Below, piece by piece: positions 1 through 9,948 of a stretch of DNA of 64,000 nt; within the stretch, counting starts at the first letter, position 1; each line of letters begins with the position of its first letter. Location: NCBI GenBank assembly GCA_040902225.1, contig JBBDXT010000005.1, positions 1 through 64,000 of the forward strand, written 5' to 3'. Position numbers and translations under genes: made by a program. A model generated the notes under the pieces. That model saw only the letters and a list, made by a program, of their open reading frames with translations, was not told where the DNA came from and searched no databases. This stretch comes from Chloroflexota bacterium (GTDB taxonomy: Bacteria > Chloroflexota > Limnocylindria > QHBO01).

Positions 1-1080
<1,080 letters not shown>

Positions 1081-1332
1081 AAAACAGTGGTCTTGCCCGA
1101 GGGCTCCACCACCGTTCACAGTTCAGACGTTTGTCCCGTTGACTCGTGTGGGTTCCTGTCACTCTTCAGCTGTTAAGGTCACGTTACCGACGGATCGGTC
1201 TCGCTCGATGCTTGGCCTCCGTGATGGGAAGCTTGGCGCGGAGCGTGCAACCCGGGCGGGTCGCCGTTCTCCCTTCGCCTGCCGGCTGCATGCCGGCGCG
1301 ATCTCGGAGTCTACGCGGCGTCCGCTCGCAGG

Positions 1333-1823
1333 TCAAGCCGCGACGGGCCGTGGCGAGGCCGCCTCGAAGGCGAGCTCGGTGGTCAGCCCGATCGTATCGC
1401 CAGGATCGAGGGCGTGGAGCCCGCCCGGCTCGCCGTTCAGGAACCGGCGCAGTCCCTGCGGGGCATGGGTCTGTGGCTCGACTGCGACCGCGTCCAGCGA
1501 GCTCGGGCTGGCGACGACGATGCAGACGCCGGCGCCGGATCGGACCCGCATCGTGGCCGTGACGCCGATCGCGGGCCAGTGCAGCTGCACCGCGGGGTCC
1601 GCTGGCGCGAGCCATGTCGCATCAAGGTCGTCCGGCACGCGCGAATGGCACGCAGGTCCCAGGGGCCGGAGGCTGTTTGAACTGATGCGTCAGGATCCAG
1701 GTTCGAGGGCAGGACCGCGTCGGCATGGATCGCCAGATCGAGGGGTCGCCGGAACCATGGGTGGAGTCCCAGGCCGGCGGGCATCGGACCATCGGAGAGA
1801 AACGACCACTCAGGACCGGTCAA
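1333..1823 (-). pseudogene. aldose 1-epimerase (galactose mutarotase-like) remnant
   Basis: Two minus-strand reading frames together give the second half of an aldose 1-epimerase fold. The first (1823 to about 1650) contains PAGLGLHPWFRRPL, matching the family's GxHPYF sugar-binding loop. The second (about 1650 to 1333) contains VEPQTHAP and a C-terminal LDPGD strand, matching the catalytic-Glu region. A single-base frameshift near 1640-1660 separates them. The N-terminal 110-150 residues expected of the family are missing, because the frame begins inside the end of recR. Truncation plus frameshift indicate a dead gene rather than one sequencing error. The match is by motif, so the exact sugar is unknown. 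Confidence 0.7.
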
Positions 1824-2424
1824 CCTGCCGGCGACCCTGGAGCGAGCGGATGAGGGTCACGTCGTCGGCGTACTCCAGGTCGCCTCCGACCGGTAGCCCG
1901 CGCGCGATGCGCGACACCATCGGGACGTACGGTGCCAGCAGGTCGGCCAGGTACATGGCGGTCGCCTCCCCCTCCAGGTTGGGGTTGGTGGCCAGGATTA
2001 CCTCCTCGACCCCGCCGGCCGCCACGCGCGCCACCAGCTCGCGGGCCCGGATCTGGTCCGGGCCGATGCCGTCGATCGGGCTGATGGCCCCGTGCAGGAC
2101 GTGATACCGGCCGCGGTACTCCCCCGTGCGGTCGATGGCCAGCACGTCGAGCGGCTCCTCCACCACGCAGATCCGCGTGGCGTCCCGTCGGTCATCGGCA
2201 CAGAAGGCGCAGGGATCGACTCCGCGGTCGGTGATGTTGCAGCAGGTCGAGCAGTAGGCGACCTCCTCCTTCACCGCGACCAGGGCTGAGGCGAGGCCGC
2301 GAGCCTCGTCCGCCGGGGCGCGCAGCATGTGGTACGTGAGGCGCTGGGCGGTCTTGCGTCCGACCCCCGGGAGCTTGCTGAACTCCTCGATCAGGCGCGC
2401 GACCGGCGCGATCAGGCCAGTCAC
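1810..2424 (-). CDS. recR: Recombination mediator protein RecR
   Basis: RecR clamps DNA and, with RecO/RecF, loads RecA at single-strand gaps. The 204-residue protein has the family order: an N-terminal helix-hairpin-helix (KLPGVGRKTAQRL near residue 20), a four-cysteine zinc finger (YCSTCCN...CAFC near 60-80) and a Toprim domain (VVEEPLDVLAIDRTGEYRG near 90). The GTG at 2424 is chosen as start because it gives the usual RecR length (about 200) and lies 10 nt after ybaB; the open frame further upstream overlaps ybaB and is not RecR-like. It is the last intact gene of a dnaX-ybaB-recR operon, an order conserved in many bacteria. Confidence 0.96.
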   Translation of the reverse strand: MTGLIAPVARLIEEFSKLPGVGRKTAQRLTYHMLRAPADEARGLASALVAVKEEVAYCSTCCNITDRGVDPCAFCADDRRDATRICVVEEPLDVLAIDRTGEYRGRYHVLHGAISPIDGIGPDQIRARELVARVAAGGVEEVILATNPNLEGEATAMYLADLLAPYVPMVSRIARGLPVGGDLEYADDVTLIRSLQGRRQVDRS

Positions 2425-2434
2425 GCCGGCCGAT

Positions 2435-2752
2435 TCAAGGCAGCCCCGGCAAGCCGGGGAGGCCCATCCCACCGGCCACCGACGCCATCCGCTCGCGCTC
2501 GAGCTCCTTGCTCCGCGCGATGGCATCGTTGACCGCCGCCATGACCAGGTCCTGCAGCATTTCGACCTCGGCCGGGTCGACAGCGGCCGGGTCGATCTCG
2601 ATCAGGCGCACCTCCTGCGCCCCGGTGACCACGACCCGCACCGCGCCACCGCCGGCGGTGGCCTCCAGCGTCATCTCCTTCAGCTCGGCCTGCGCCTGGG
2701 CCATCTGGGTCTGCATCTGCTGGGCCATCTTGGCGATCTGCCCGATGTTCAC
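2435..2752 (-). CDS. ybaB: YbaB/EbfC family nucleoid-associated protein
   Basis: A small (105 aa) DNA-binding protein that forms dimers and coats the nucleoid. It has the family layout: a long N-terminal amphipathic helix (IAKMAQQMQTQMAQAQAEL), a glycine-rich GGGAVRVVVTG beta turn, and a C-terminal helix carrying the LVMAAVNDAIARSKEL pattern. The tail ends in a GLPGLPGLP repeat, as in many homologues. Its start overlaps the dnaX stop by 4 nt, so translation of the two is probably coupled. The position between dnaX and recR is the standard one. Confidence 0.95.
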   Translation of the reverse strand: MNIGQIAKMAQQMQTQMAQAQAELKEMTLEATAGGGAVRVVVTGAQEVRLIEIDPAAVDPAEVEMLQDLVMAAVNDAIARSKELERERMASVAGGMGLPGLPGLP

Positions 2753-4350
2753 GATCTGACCTCGGGGGCTTCGACCAGCTCGCCGCCAGTGATGCGCAGG
2801 ACCCCCTCCAGCAGCGCCAGGCCGTCGGTGTCATCGGGGCTGGCGACGACCGCCTCGGCAACGGTCAGCGGCTCCAGCTCCACGTTGCTGGCGACGCACT
2901 CGATCGCCCAGCTCCCGCCCAGCACGGTGCTCAGCAGCTGCTCGATGGCCGGGGCCCGGGTGGCGGCCTTGGCGCGCATGAAGGAGCGCTCCTCCGGGAA
3001 TGCCAGCGTCACGCGAACGCCGTCGAACGCGATCGGCCGGCACTCGCGCAGGAGCGGCTTGATGGCGGGGGCCGCACGTTCGACGACGTCGCCCCAGCGC
3101 GACCGAAGGCCAGTCAGCTCGGTCGGCGGGGCGTCTCCGTTGGAGGGTTGCGGTTGGGCCGATGGCGGTGCCTCCGCGGCCGGCGCCTGCGCTACGCGCG
3201 CGGGCGGTGGAGCAGGCAGCTCCTCGGCTGGCGCGGCAGGTGCCGGTGATGGTGCAGCGGCCGCGATGGGCACCACAACGGGTGCCGACACGGCGGCGGC
3301 GGGGCGAGGCGCCTCGACCGCCAGCAGCTCGAGCGCCAGGCGCGCACGGCCCTCACGGGCACCGACGGTCGCCGCCTCGGCCAGGGTGCGCAGCATGCCT
3401 GCCAGGCGTCGCGCCAGGGCCGGATCGGAGGCCGATCGCAGCAGCCGCCGTCTTGCCTCTCCCTCGGCCTGCGAGGCGACCTGCCCCATGTCGCGCCCGA
3501 CGTCGGCCAGGGTTTCGATCCGGTCGAGGGCGGCTCCGGCATCGCCAGCCAGGTAGGCGTCGATCAAGCGGCTGATCTCGCCCTCGTCGGCCAGGCCCAC
3601 GGCTTCGCGCACGCCGTCTGCCGTGACTCGCTCGCCTGCGTAGGCGAGCACCTGGTCCAGCAGCGACTCGGCATCCCGCATCCCTCCGTCGGCGAGCTGG
3701 GCGATCACCTCGAGCGCCTCCGGATCGGCCTGTGCGCCGTCCGCGGCAACGATCCGCGTCAGCTTCTCCACGATCAGCGGCACGGAGATGCGCCGAAAGT
3801 CGAAGCGCTGCGTACGGCTGATGACGGTGGCCGGCACCTTGTGCGTGTCGGTGGTGGCGAGGATGAAGACGACGTGCGGTGGCGGCTCCTCGATCAGCTT
3901 CAGCAGCGCGTTGAAGGCGTGAGCGCTGAGCATGTGGACCTCGTCGATGATGTACACCCGTCGGCGTAGCTCGGAAGGCGCGGTCAGCGCCCGCATCACC
4001 AGGTCGCGGGCGTCCTCCACCAGCCCGTGGCTGGCGGCGTCGATCTCGATGACGTCCATCGCGCGACCCTCGCGGATAGAGACGCAGGCGGGGCATCGGT
4101 CACATGGCTCGCCGTCGGATCCGCGCTCGGTGCAGTTGATGGCCTTGGCCAGGATGCGGGCCATGGAGGTCTTGCCGGTGCCGCGCGGGCCAACGAACAG
4201 GTAGGCGTGCGCGATCTTGTCGGCGGCCACGGCGTTGCGCAGGGTGGTGACGATCGGCTCCTGCCCGATCAGCTCCTCGAAGCGCTGCGATCGCCATCGG
4301 CGATAGATGGCGGATGGCTCCGGAGATGCTGCGGCTGCGGGTTCGACCAT
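2749..4350 (-). CDS. dnaX: DNA polymerase III subunit gamma/tau
   Basis: Clamp-loader ATPase that opens the sliding clamp and couples the replicative polymerases. The 533-residue protein has a AAA+ module with Walker A GPRGTGKT (near 53-60), a zinc-binding Cys cluster (CTERG...CDRCPAC, near 72-90), Walker B IIDEVHML (near 127) and a sensor ISRTQRF. A Pro/Ala-rich linker (about 345-400) leads to a divergent tau-like tail. No A-rich slippery run is visible, so a programmed gamma frameshift is not supported. It is the first gene of the dnaX-ybaB-recR operon and lies just downstream of the SRP RNA gene. Confidence 0.96.
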   Translation of the reverse strand: MVEPAAAASPEPSAIYRRWRSQRFEELIGQEPIVTTLRNAVAADKIAHAYLFVGPRGTGKTSMARILAKAINCTERGSDGEPCDRCPACVSIREGRAMDVIEIDAASHGLVEDARDLVMRALTAPSELRRRVYIIDEVHMLSAHAFNALLKLIEEPPPHVVFILATTDTHKVPATVISRTQRFDFRRISVPLIVEKLTRIVAADGAQADPEALEVIAQLADGGMRDAESLLDQVLAYAGERVTADGVREAVGLADEGEISRLIDAYLAGDAGAALDRIETLADVGRDMGQVASQAEGEARRRLLRSASDPALARRLAGMLRTLAEAATVGAREGRARLALELLAVEAPRPAAAVSAPVVVPIAAAAPSPAPAAPAEELPAPPPARVAQAPAAEAPPSAQPQPSNGDAPPTELTGLRSRWGDVVERAAPAIKPLLRECRPIAFDGVRVTLAFPEERSFMRAKAATRAPAIEQLLSTVLGGSWAIECVASNVELEPLTVAEAVVASPDDTDGLALLEGVLRITGGELVEAPEVRS

Positions 4351-4472
4351 GGCCTCCTAACCGTACACCGAACCGCGGCTCGGTCGCGGTCGCCGATGAG
4401 CAGATGAATTGGCCGTGCACCCGACGTCGATCGATCGCTTCCGCACACACGTCCATCGACCGGCTCCAGCCA

Positions 4473-4562
4473 GGTCGTCCCACGGCACCCGAGGGCGATC
4501 GCTTACCGCTGCTTCCTTCCGGACCTGACGGGGTTCACGGACTCTCGCTGCGTGGGACCCGA
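4473..4562 (-). ncRNA. ffs: Signal recognition particle RNA, small bacterial type (4.5S-like)
   Basis: On the minus strand this holds the invariant SRP core, GTCAGGTCCGGAAGGAAGCAGC (complement around 4507-4528), which forms the GGAA tetraloop and symmetric loop bound by Ffh. The ends pair: GGTCCCACG at the 5' end matches CGTGGGAC at the 3' end, closing one long hairpin of about 90 nt with no Alu domain. The site, between tadA-like/tRNA-Ser and dnaX, is the same as that of scr in Bacillus. The ends are estimated from the pairing. Confidence 0.93.
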
Positions 4563-4724
4563 CTCTCAACGTCGGTCAATGTCGTAGGAGACGAAGGCGG
4601 ATCAGCCTCGGCCGGGGATTCAGTCCCGCTGTAGCGGATTGCGGGTGCAGGGCACCGCTAGTTCCCCACCTAGCACGGCCGCCGCGATGGTAGCCGCGGT
4701 CTAAGACATCGGTCAATCGAGGGC

Positions 4725-4812
4725 TGGCGGAGAGGGGGGGATTCGAACCCCCGACGGGTTTCCCCGAACCGCATTTCCAATGCGGCGCCATAGGCCACTA
4801 GGCGACCTCTCC
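4725..4812 (-). tRNA. tRNA-Ser (anticodon GGA)
   Basis: An 88-nt class II tRNA with a 7-bp acceptor stem (GGAGAGG/CCTCTCC), a long variable arm, a T-arm with TTCGAA and an encoded CCA end (discriminator G). The anticodon loop reads TTGGAAA, giving GGA, which decodes UCC and UCU. Confidence 0.97.
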
Positions 4813-4826
4813 GAGGGTGCGGCGCG

Positions 4827-4913
<87 letters not shown>

Positions 4914-4938
4914 GGCTGGGGAGTCTAGCAGCGGAGGG

Positions 4939-5382
4939 TCAGGCCGGAGCCTGGGCGATGGCCAGCAGGCGGCGCGCCTCGTCCTCCCGTACGCCGGAGA
5001 TGACGGAGATCTGGTGCGGCATGCCGGGGGCGCGCGCGAGCTGCACGGCGCCACCGGCGGCGCCTCGTTCGTGGTCCGGCACGGCATACACCAGCGTCCG
5101 AACCTGGGCCTCGAGGAGCGCGCCCACGCACATGGCACAGGGCTCATGGGTGGTGAACAGCGTCACCTCGGGGAGGCGCTTGGCATCCAGCTTGCGCGCC
5201 GCCGCCTGGAGCGTGAGCAGCACGGCGTGCGCGGTCGGGTCGCGCTGGAGGAGGATGCGGCGGTGGTCGCGGGCGATCATGGCGTCGTCCAGGACTGCCA
5301 CCGCGCCGATCGGCTTCTCCCCCTCCTCGGCGCCCCGGCGAGCCTCGGCGATCGCCTCGGCCATGTACAGCTCGTAGTTCAC
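4939..5382 (-). CDS. TadA-like nucleoside deaminase with HAV in place of HAE
   Basis: The positional and sequence counterpart of tRNA adenosine deaminase TadA, which turns A34 of tRNA-Arg(ACG) into inosine. Over 147 residues it keeps KPIGAV (near 23-28), DPTAH (48-52) and the zinc ligands His52, Cys82 and Cys85 (PCAMC). The catalytic proton-shuttle Glu after HA is Val54 (codon at 5221-5223), and the conserved RNA-contacting Asn (E. coli N46) is Arg41. Eukaryotic Tad3/ADAT3, the non-catalytic subunit, has the same Glu-to-Val change. The GTG start at 5382 is supported by a TAGACT hexamer 7 nt upstream. Neighbours match B. subtilis yaaJ. It may be inactive, repurposed, or a partner of another deaminase. 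Confidence 0.85.
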   Translation of the reverse strand: MNYELYMAEAIAEARRGAEEGEKPIGAVAVLDDAMIARDHRRILLQRDPTAHAVLLTLQAAARKLDAKRLPEVTLFTTHEPCAMCVGALLEAQVRTLVYAVPDHERGAAGGAVQLARAPGMPHQISVISGVREDEARRLLAIAQAPA

Positions 5383-5389
5383 GGCTCGG

Positions 5390-5395
5390 AGTCTA
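5390..5395 (-). promoter_or_regulatory. -10-like TAGACT for leaderless tadA-like gene
   Basis: TAGACT on the minus strand ends 7 nt before the GTG start at 5382. There is no Shine-Dalgarno sequence, so transcription probably begins at the start codon. Confidence 0.55.
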
Positions 5396-5428
5396 GCAGC
5401 CCGTCCGCGGGCCTCCGCGCCCGCTAGC

Positions 5429-6979
5429 ATGGACCGGCGGCCACCGACGGGCCGCGCTCCCTGGCAGCTCGAAAGGGGTCCAGCCATCCAGCAACTGCCG
5501 GCCTGGGCACGCCGCGATTGGGTGGCCATGGCGCTGGTCGCCGTTGGCGCTGCGACGGTGCGGCTGGTCGGCCTGACGACTCCGGCTGGCTTCGTCTTCG
5601 ACGAGATCTTCTACGCGCGCAACGCCTGCCGCTTCGTCATCGACACGGCCCAATGCGGGATCGACGACCTGGTGAGCGGTGCCCATCCGCCGCTCGGCAA
5701 CTGGCTGATCGGGATCGGCATCCGGCTCTTCGGCTACGACGAGTTCGGGTGGCGCATCGCCTCGGCCGTGGCGGGCACGTTGAGCGTGGCGCTGCTGTAC
5801 GCACTGGTGCGCAGGCTGCTGGCGGGGCACGTATCGCGCACCGCCGCGACGGTTGGCGCCACAGCCGCCGCCGCCCTGCTGGCCACCGACTTCCTGGACC
5901 TCGTGCAATCGCGCGTCGCCATGCTCGACTCGTTCGTGGCCATGTTCGTGATCGCCGTGGTCCTGTGCGTGGTGCTGGACGGGGGCCGGCGACGCGGGCC
6001 GCGAGGCGAGGACCTTGGCGCGCCGCGCTGGCTCCAACGCCTCTCCCTGGGCCGGCCCTGGAGGCTGGCAGCCGGCCTCGTGCTTGGATCGGCGGTGGCG
6101 GTCAAGTGGTCGGGTGGCTACGTGGCGATCGGCCTGGTGCTGCTGCTGGTTGCCTGGGAGGTCGCGGCCTCCGCCGCCCGGCCGGGCGAGGATTCGCGCC
6201 GCGGCTGGCGGGCGGCCCTCGGCAACTCGTTCCGGCGCGAGGCGGGCCCGTCGCTGGTGCTGCTGGGCATGGTGCCGCTGATCGTCTACGTCGCCTCGTA
6301 CGCCGGGCGGGTGGACGGCGACCTGGTTGCGCTCCCCTGGCGCGAGGGATCAGCCTGGCGGGAGATCCTGGAGCATCAGCTGGCGATGCTTCGCTTCCAC
6401 GTCGGCCTGGCAGGCGACCACGCGTACGAGTCGGCGCCATGGTCGTGGATCCTGCTCAAGCGCCCGGTCGCCTACTCGTGGGCGTTGGACGGGAGCGCGT
6501 ACCGCGAGGTCCTGGCGATCGGCAACCCGCTGACCTGGTGGCCGGGAGGCGTCGCGCTGGTGGCAGCCGGGGTGCGGTTGCTGCGATCCGGTTCCCCCCT
6601 GGCCCGTCCGGAGGTCGTAATACTCGTGGCGGCGCTCTCGACCCATCTCCCCTGGCTGGTCCTCTCGGGCTCACGCTCGCAGGTCTTCATCTGGTACCTG
6701 CTGCCGACGATCCCGTTCCTGTACGCAGCGCTCGGCCTGTGGGCGGCACTGGCGTGGAGTTCCCTGCCGGGGCGGATGGCAATCGGGCTGGGGGCGATCG
6801 CAATCGCCGTCTCGTTCGCCTTCTTCTATCCGATCTTGACCGCCGCTCCCCTGACTCCGGATGAGTGGCGATCCCGAGTCTGGTTCACCGATTGCAGCCG
6901 GCCGGGAGCCCCGACCCTGACGCTGCCTGACGACGAGATCGACCGGGGACCGCCACCGTTGGGGTGGTGCTGGATCTAG
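5429..6979 (+). CDS. GT39 (PMT-family) polyprenol-phosphate-mannose protein mannosyltransferase
   Basis: A multi-pass membrane glycosyltransferase expected to move mannose from polyprenyl-phosphate-mannose to secreted proteins. The 516-residue protein has the GT-C signature: an acidic [10 protein letters not shown] loop after the first membrane helix (near 60), a [15 protein letters not shown] motif (near 88), many hydrophobic helices, and a C-terminal domain with the [12 protein letters not shown] segment of the PMT four-helix module. The start is uncertain: the first ATG (5429) overlaps a TAGCAT hexamer, so the real start may lie further in. The gene is convergent with the helicase and overlaps it by 4 nt. 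Confidence 0.85.
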   Translation: MDRRPPTGRAPWQLERGPAIQQLPAWARRDWVAMALVAVGAATVRLVGLTTPAGFVFDEIFYARNACRFVIDTAQCGIDDLVSGAHPPLGNWLIGIGIRLFGYDEFGWRIASAVAGTLSVALLYALVRRLLAGHVSRTAATVGATAAAALLATDFLDLVQSRVAMLDSFVAMFVIAVVLCVVLDGGRRRGPRGEDLGAPRWLQRLSLGRPWRLAAGLVLGSAVAVKWSGGYVAIGLVLLLVAWEVAASAARPGEDSRRGWRAALGNSFRREAGPSLVLLGMVPLIVYVASYAGRVDGDLVALPWREGSAWREILEHQLAMLRFHVGLAGDHAYESAPWSWILLKRPVAYSWALDGSAYREVLAIGNPLTWWPGGVALVAAGVRLLRSGSPLARPEVVILVAALSTHLPWLVLSGSRSQVFIWYLLPTIPFLYAALGLWAALAWSSLPGRMAIGLGAIAIAVSFAFFYPILTAAPLTPDEWRSRVWFTDCSRPGAPTLTLPDDEIDRGPPPLGWCWI

Positions 6980-8322
6980 CGGTGCGTTCGCTCGCCGGGG
7001 AGACTTACCCAGGAGCCGCTGCGCTGACCTGATCCCGACCCGGTCGGGCGACGGTGTGGCCGCCTGCCGGGACGTGGCCGCCAGCCATTGGCCGATGCGG
7101 CTGGGGCGGGACGACGCAGTCCACGTGATCCCTGCGGACGGCCGCCGCCAGCGCTGCGGAGGCGGATCGGCTCGGGACGGATCGATGGATCGATGGCAAA
7201 GCCAGGCACGACCTCCGACGGGATGGGCTGGCCGAGCAGGCGCTCGATCTCGCGCAGCATCGGTGCCTCGTCGATGCAGACGAGGGAGATGGCGTCACCC
7301 TCGATCCCGGCACGGCCGGTGCGGCCGATGCGGTGCAGGTAGTCGGAGGGGACCATCGGCAGCTCGTAGTTGACGACGTGCGGCAGCTGCTCGATATCCA
7401 GGCCGCGAGCCGCCACCTCGGTGGCGATCAGCAGTGTCACCCGTCCGGCCTTGAAGTCGTTGAGGGCGCGCACACGCTGCGGCTGCGACTTGTTGCCGTG
7501 GATCGCGGCGGTGGCGATGCCATCCTCGAGCAGCTGCTTGGCGAGCCGATCGGCGCCGTGCTTGGTGCGGGTGAAGACGAGCGCCTGATCGACCGCATGG
7601 GTGCGCACCAGGTGCGAAAGAAGCTCCCGCTTTTGAGCGCGGTCGACGGGATGCACGACCTGGCGCACCAGGTCGGTGGGCGTGTTGCGCGGCGTGACCT
7701 GGACCGATGCCGGCCGATCGAGCAGGCCCTCGGCAAGAGCGCGGATCTCATTCGAGAAGGTGGCGCTGAAGAGCAAGTTCTGTCGACGGGGTGGAAGCAG
7801 GCCGATGATCGAGCGGATGTCGCGGATGAAGCCCATGTCGAGCATGCGATCCGCCTCGTCGAGGACGAGGATCTCGACCGCACCAAGGTCGATCGTCCCC
7901 TGCCGCGAGTGGTCGAGCAGCCGACCGGGAGTGGCGACGACGATCTCCGGACCGTTGCGCAGCGCGCGCAGCTGACCGGGGAAGCCGACCCCGCCGTAGA
8001 TGGTGGTCGAGCGCCGGCTGTTCGAGCCGTAGACGCGGACGCTCTCCTCGACCTGGATCGCCAGCTCCCGGGTGGGGACCAGGATCAGCGCGCGGATGCG
8101 CGGCCGTCCACTGGTACGCGGTGGGGTCGTGGCGAGCAGCTGCAGCATCGGCAGCACGAAGGCGGCCGTCTTGCCCGTGCCGGTCTGGGCGCCGGCCAGC
8201 AGGTCGCGTCCGGCGAGGACGAACGGGATCGCCTCGCGCTGGACGGGAGTTGGTTCGGTATAGCCCTGCGCTGAGACGGCGCGGAGCAGTCCGGGCGCAA
8301 GCCCGAGCGTGGAGAAGGACAT
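6976..8322 (-). CDS. DEAD-box ATP-dependent RNA helicase (RhlE-like)
   Basis: RNA-unwinding ATPase, probably for rRNA maturation or mRNA turnover. All helicase motifs are readable in order: Q-motif ([14 protein letters not shown]), I (AQTGTGKT), Ia (PTRELA), GG, Ib (TPGR), II (DEAD, near 160), III (SAT), IV (ALVFTRTK), V ([11 protein letters not shown]) and VI ([10 protein letters not shown]). A basic Arg/Gly/Pro-rich tail of about 70 residues follows, which is a typical unstructured RNA-binding extension. The 448-residue length suits RhlE. A LexA-like palindrome lies about 110 nt upstream. Confidence 0.93.
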   Translation of the reverse strand: MSFSTLGLAPGLLRAVSAQGYTEPTPVQREAIPFVLAGRDLLAGAQTGTGKTAAFVLPMLQLLATTPPRTSGRPRIRALILVPTRELAIQVEESVRVYGSNSRRSTTIYGGVGFPGQLRALRNGPEIVVATPGRLLDHSRQGTIDLGAVEILVLDEADRMLDMGFIRDIRSIIGLLPPRRQNLLFSATFSNEIRALAEGLLDRPASVQVTPRNTPTDLVRQVVHPVDRAQKRELLSHLVRTHAVDQALVFTRTKHGADRLAKQLLEDGIATAAIHGNKSQPQRVRALNDFKAGRVTLLIATEVAARGLDIEQLPHVVNYELPMVPSDYLHRIGRTGRAGIEGDAISLVCIDEAPMLREIERLLGQPIPSEVVPGFAIDPSIRPEPIRLRSAGGGRPQGSRGLRRPAPAASANGWRPRPGRRPHRRPTGSGSGQRSGSWVSLPGERTHR

Positions 8323-8432
8323 GAGAGCTCCTGACGAGGCCCTCCCGCTTCAGATGCGGGGCCCGGTCAGGGCAAAGGATTGGATCGGGATCGGGACGGG
8401 GTTGAAGCCGCGGCCGCGGACCGGAGCGCCTA

Positions 8433-8448
8433 TCGAACACGTTTTCGA
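8433..8448. promoter_or_regulatory. Near-palindromic CGAAC box resembling a LexA/DinR site
   Basis: TCGAACACGTTTTCGA is an imperfect palindrome. It fits the Gram-positive SOS consensus CGAACRNRYGTTYG at 13 of 14 positions. It sits in the intergenic region between the divergent DEAD-box helicase and the Cys-rich small protein. Damage regulation is inferred only from this match. Confidence 0.35.
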
Positions 8449-8510
8449 AATGATACACGATCGGCGTCAAGGCGCGGAAGTGGTACCCTTGGGGCCCCAC
8501 GAAGGACGCC

Positions 8511-8846
8511 ATGACGGACCCCTGCATCCACGGATTCCGCACCGAAGAGTGCACTTCCTGTCGAACCTGCCCCCACGGGCTTGTCACCTCCCGGTGTGGC
8601 CGATGCATCCGAGCTTCCAGCACGCCGGCCGGTCGCAAAGCGCTCCTCGTCGCCAAGGGTGATCACCCGTCCGAAGAGCGCGCCGGGTTCGAGATCGTGT
8701 ACGTCCCCGAGCTCAGCGGATGGCAGGTGCGCTCGGGCGACTCCGCCACGTCGGACGAGTCCTATCGGTCCATCTTCCTTGCCCGCAAGGCCGCCGACGA
8801 CCTGGCCGCGGCAGCGTCCGCCAAGGAGTTGTCCCGCGCTGACTGA
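8511..8846 (+). CDS. Small protein with tandem CxHG-CxxC zinc-ribbon-like motif
   Basis: Function not recognised. The 111-residue protein opens with two near-identical half-motifs, CIHGFRTEECTSC and CPHGLVTSRCGRC (residues 5-33). Each has the form C-x-H-G-x5-C-x2-C, so together they supply eight possible zinc ligands, six cysteines and two histidines. The C-terminal half (FEIVYVPELSGWQVRSGD...SYRSIFLARKAADDL) looks like a small alpha/beta domain. A GAAGGAC Shine-Dalgarno precedes the ATG by 5 nt, and TGGTACCCT upstream could be a -10. It may bind zinc or nucleic acid. The gene is divergent from the helicase across a LexA-like palindrome. Confidence 0.75.
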   Translation: MTDPCIHGFRTEECTSCRTCPHGLVTSRCGRCIRASSTPAGRKALLVAKGDHPSEERAGFEIVYVPELSGWQVRSGDSATSDESYRSIFLARKAADDLAAAASAKELSRAD

Positions 8847-8926
8847 CCGTCCCCGCGACGGACGGTGCATCGGATCTAAGAGGCGGACCTCCGTCCGATA
8901 GGGTGTCCTCGAAATCATCGGCAGCG

Positions 8927-9442
8927 ATGATGCTCGACATGCCAACCACCAAAGCAGCAACCCGCTCGTTCACGACGAGCGTCGACCTTCCCGCCGCCGA
9001 TCGGGCCAAGGCGATCAAGCTCCTCAACCAGCACCTGGCCGATGCCTCCGACTTCTGGAGCCAGGCCAAGCAGGCGCACTGGAACGTCAAGGGCGCCGAC
9101 TTCTGGCAGCTCCACAAGCTGTTCGACGACGTCGCCGGCGAGGCGGCGGCGTGGGTCGACGAGTTTGCCGAGCGCGTGACTGCGCTGGGCGGCTACGCAG
9201 GCGGCACCGTGCGGATGGCTGCCTCGAGCAGCACGCTGCCGGAGTTCCCTACCGACATCACCGACAGCATGGAATACGTGAAGGCGGTCGCCACGCGGCT
9301 CGCGGCCTTCACCAACTCGGCCCGCGAGGCGATCGACACGACCGACAAGCTCGGCGACGCCAATACCGCCGATCTCTTCACCGAGATCAGCCGATGCGCC
9401 GACAAGTACCTCTACTTCCTCGAGGCGCACCTGCAGGACTAA
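8927..9442 (+). CDS. dps: Dps ferritin-like DNA protection protein
   Basis: Dodecameric mini-ferritin that binds iron and protects DNA during starvation or peroxide stress. The ferroxidase-centre signature lies near residues 50-75: WSQAKQAHWNVKG followed by FWQLHKLFDDVAGEA, with the conserved His, Asp and Glu. Length (about 171 aa) is normal for Dps. No Shine-Dalgarno precedes any candidate start; ATG 8927, ATG 8939 and GTG 8903 are in frame, and the first was chosen arbitrarily. The small inverted repeat CGGAC/GTCCG near 8884-8897 might be an operator. The gene is convergent with the AHSA1 gene and overlaps it by 4 nt. Confidence 0.92.
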   Translation: MMLDMPTTKAATRSFTTSVDLPAADRAKAIKLLNQHLADASDFWSQAKQAHWNVKGADFWQLHKLFDDVAGEAAAWVDEFAERVTALGGYAGGTVRMAASSSTLPEFPTDITDSMEYVKAVATRLAAFTNSAREAIDTTDKLGDANTADLFTEISRCADKYLYFLEAHLQD

Positions 9443-9948
9443 CTGGCGAGCAGGGCCTCGAGGCGGTCCCAGGTCTCGATCGCACCACCGACCATGCCGG
9501 TCGCCAGCGCGCCCTCGATGATCTCGGGCGACCCCATGTGGCCGATGGAGGTGACCTTCGTCTTCCCGTTGACTTCTTCGAGGATGAAGGTCTCCGGGCC
9601 TCCCTGCGGGCCGACCCCCTCCACGTCGAACATGAAGGTCCATTTGAAGCCGTTGGGCGGGTCGATCTCCAGATACTCCCCGTAGAAGGCCACCTCGTCG
9701 CGATCGGGTGCGCTGCTGACGTAGCGCCACTTGCCGCCCGGCCGTACATCCATCTCGGCGACCGTGGTCGTGGTGCCGTGCGGACCCCACCAGCGTGGGA
9801 CCTGGTCAGCATCGGTGAAGGCCTTCCAGACCCGCTCGCGCGGCGCGTCGAAGGTGCGCTCGAAGACGAGGTCGCCGCCCTCTGAGTAGATAGTCGTGGT
9901 GTCGGTGCTACCTCGGTCGATTCGAGTGTCGGTCATCGTCGTCTCCAT
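9439..9948 (-). CDS. SRPBCC/AHSA1-family ligand-binding protein
   Basis: START-fold (Bet v1-like) protein of the AHSA1 group; the ligand is unknown. The fold is shown by the N-terminal VFERTFDAPRERVWKAFTDADQVPRWWGP motif (spans about residues 28-56), the DVRPGGKWRY strand and the C-terminal long helix (GGAIETWDRLEALLAS). The ATG at 9948 is given, but ATG 9936 is better placed behind a GGAGA sequence. It follows an ArsR-type regulator and overlaps it by 41 nt. ArsR-AHSA1 pairs are a common two-gene module in which the regulator controls both genes. Confidence 0.88.
   Translation of the reverse strand: METTMTDTRIDRGSTDTTTIYSEGGDLVFERTFDAPRERVWKAFTDADQVPRWWGPHGTTTTVAEMDVRPGGKWRYVSSAPDRDEVAFYGEYLEIDPPNGFKWTFMFDVEGVGPQGGPETFILEEVNGKTKVTSIGHMGSPEIIEGALATGMVGGAIETWDRLEALLAS

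Noticed and set aside
1081-1332. rRNA operon promoter upstream of 16S
   Set aside because: No -10/-35 pair with sensible spacing could be picked out; calling one would be guesswork.
2749-4350. Programmed frameshift in dnaX
   Set aside because: No A-rich slippery heptamer or stimulating hairpin is visible in the linker region.
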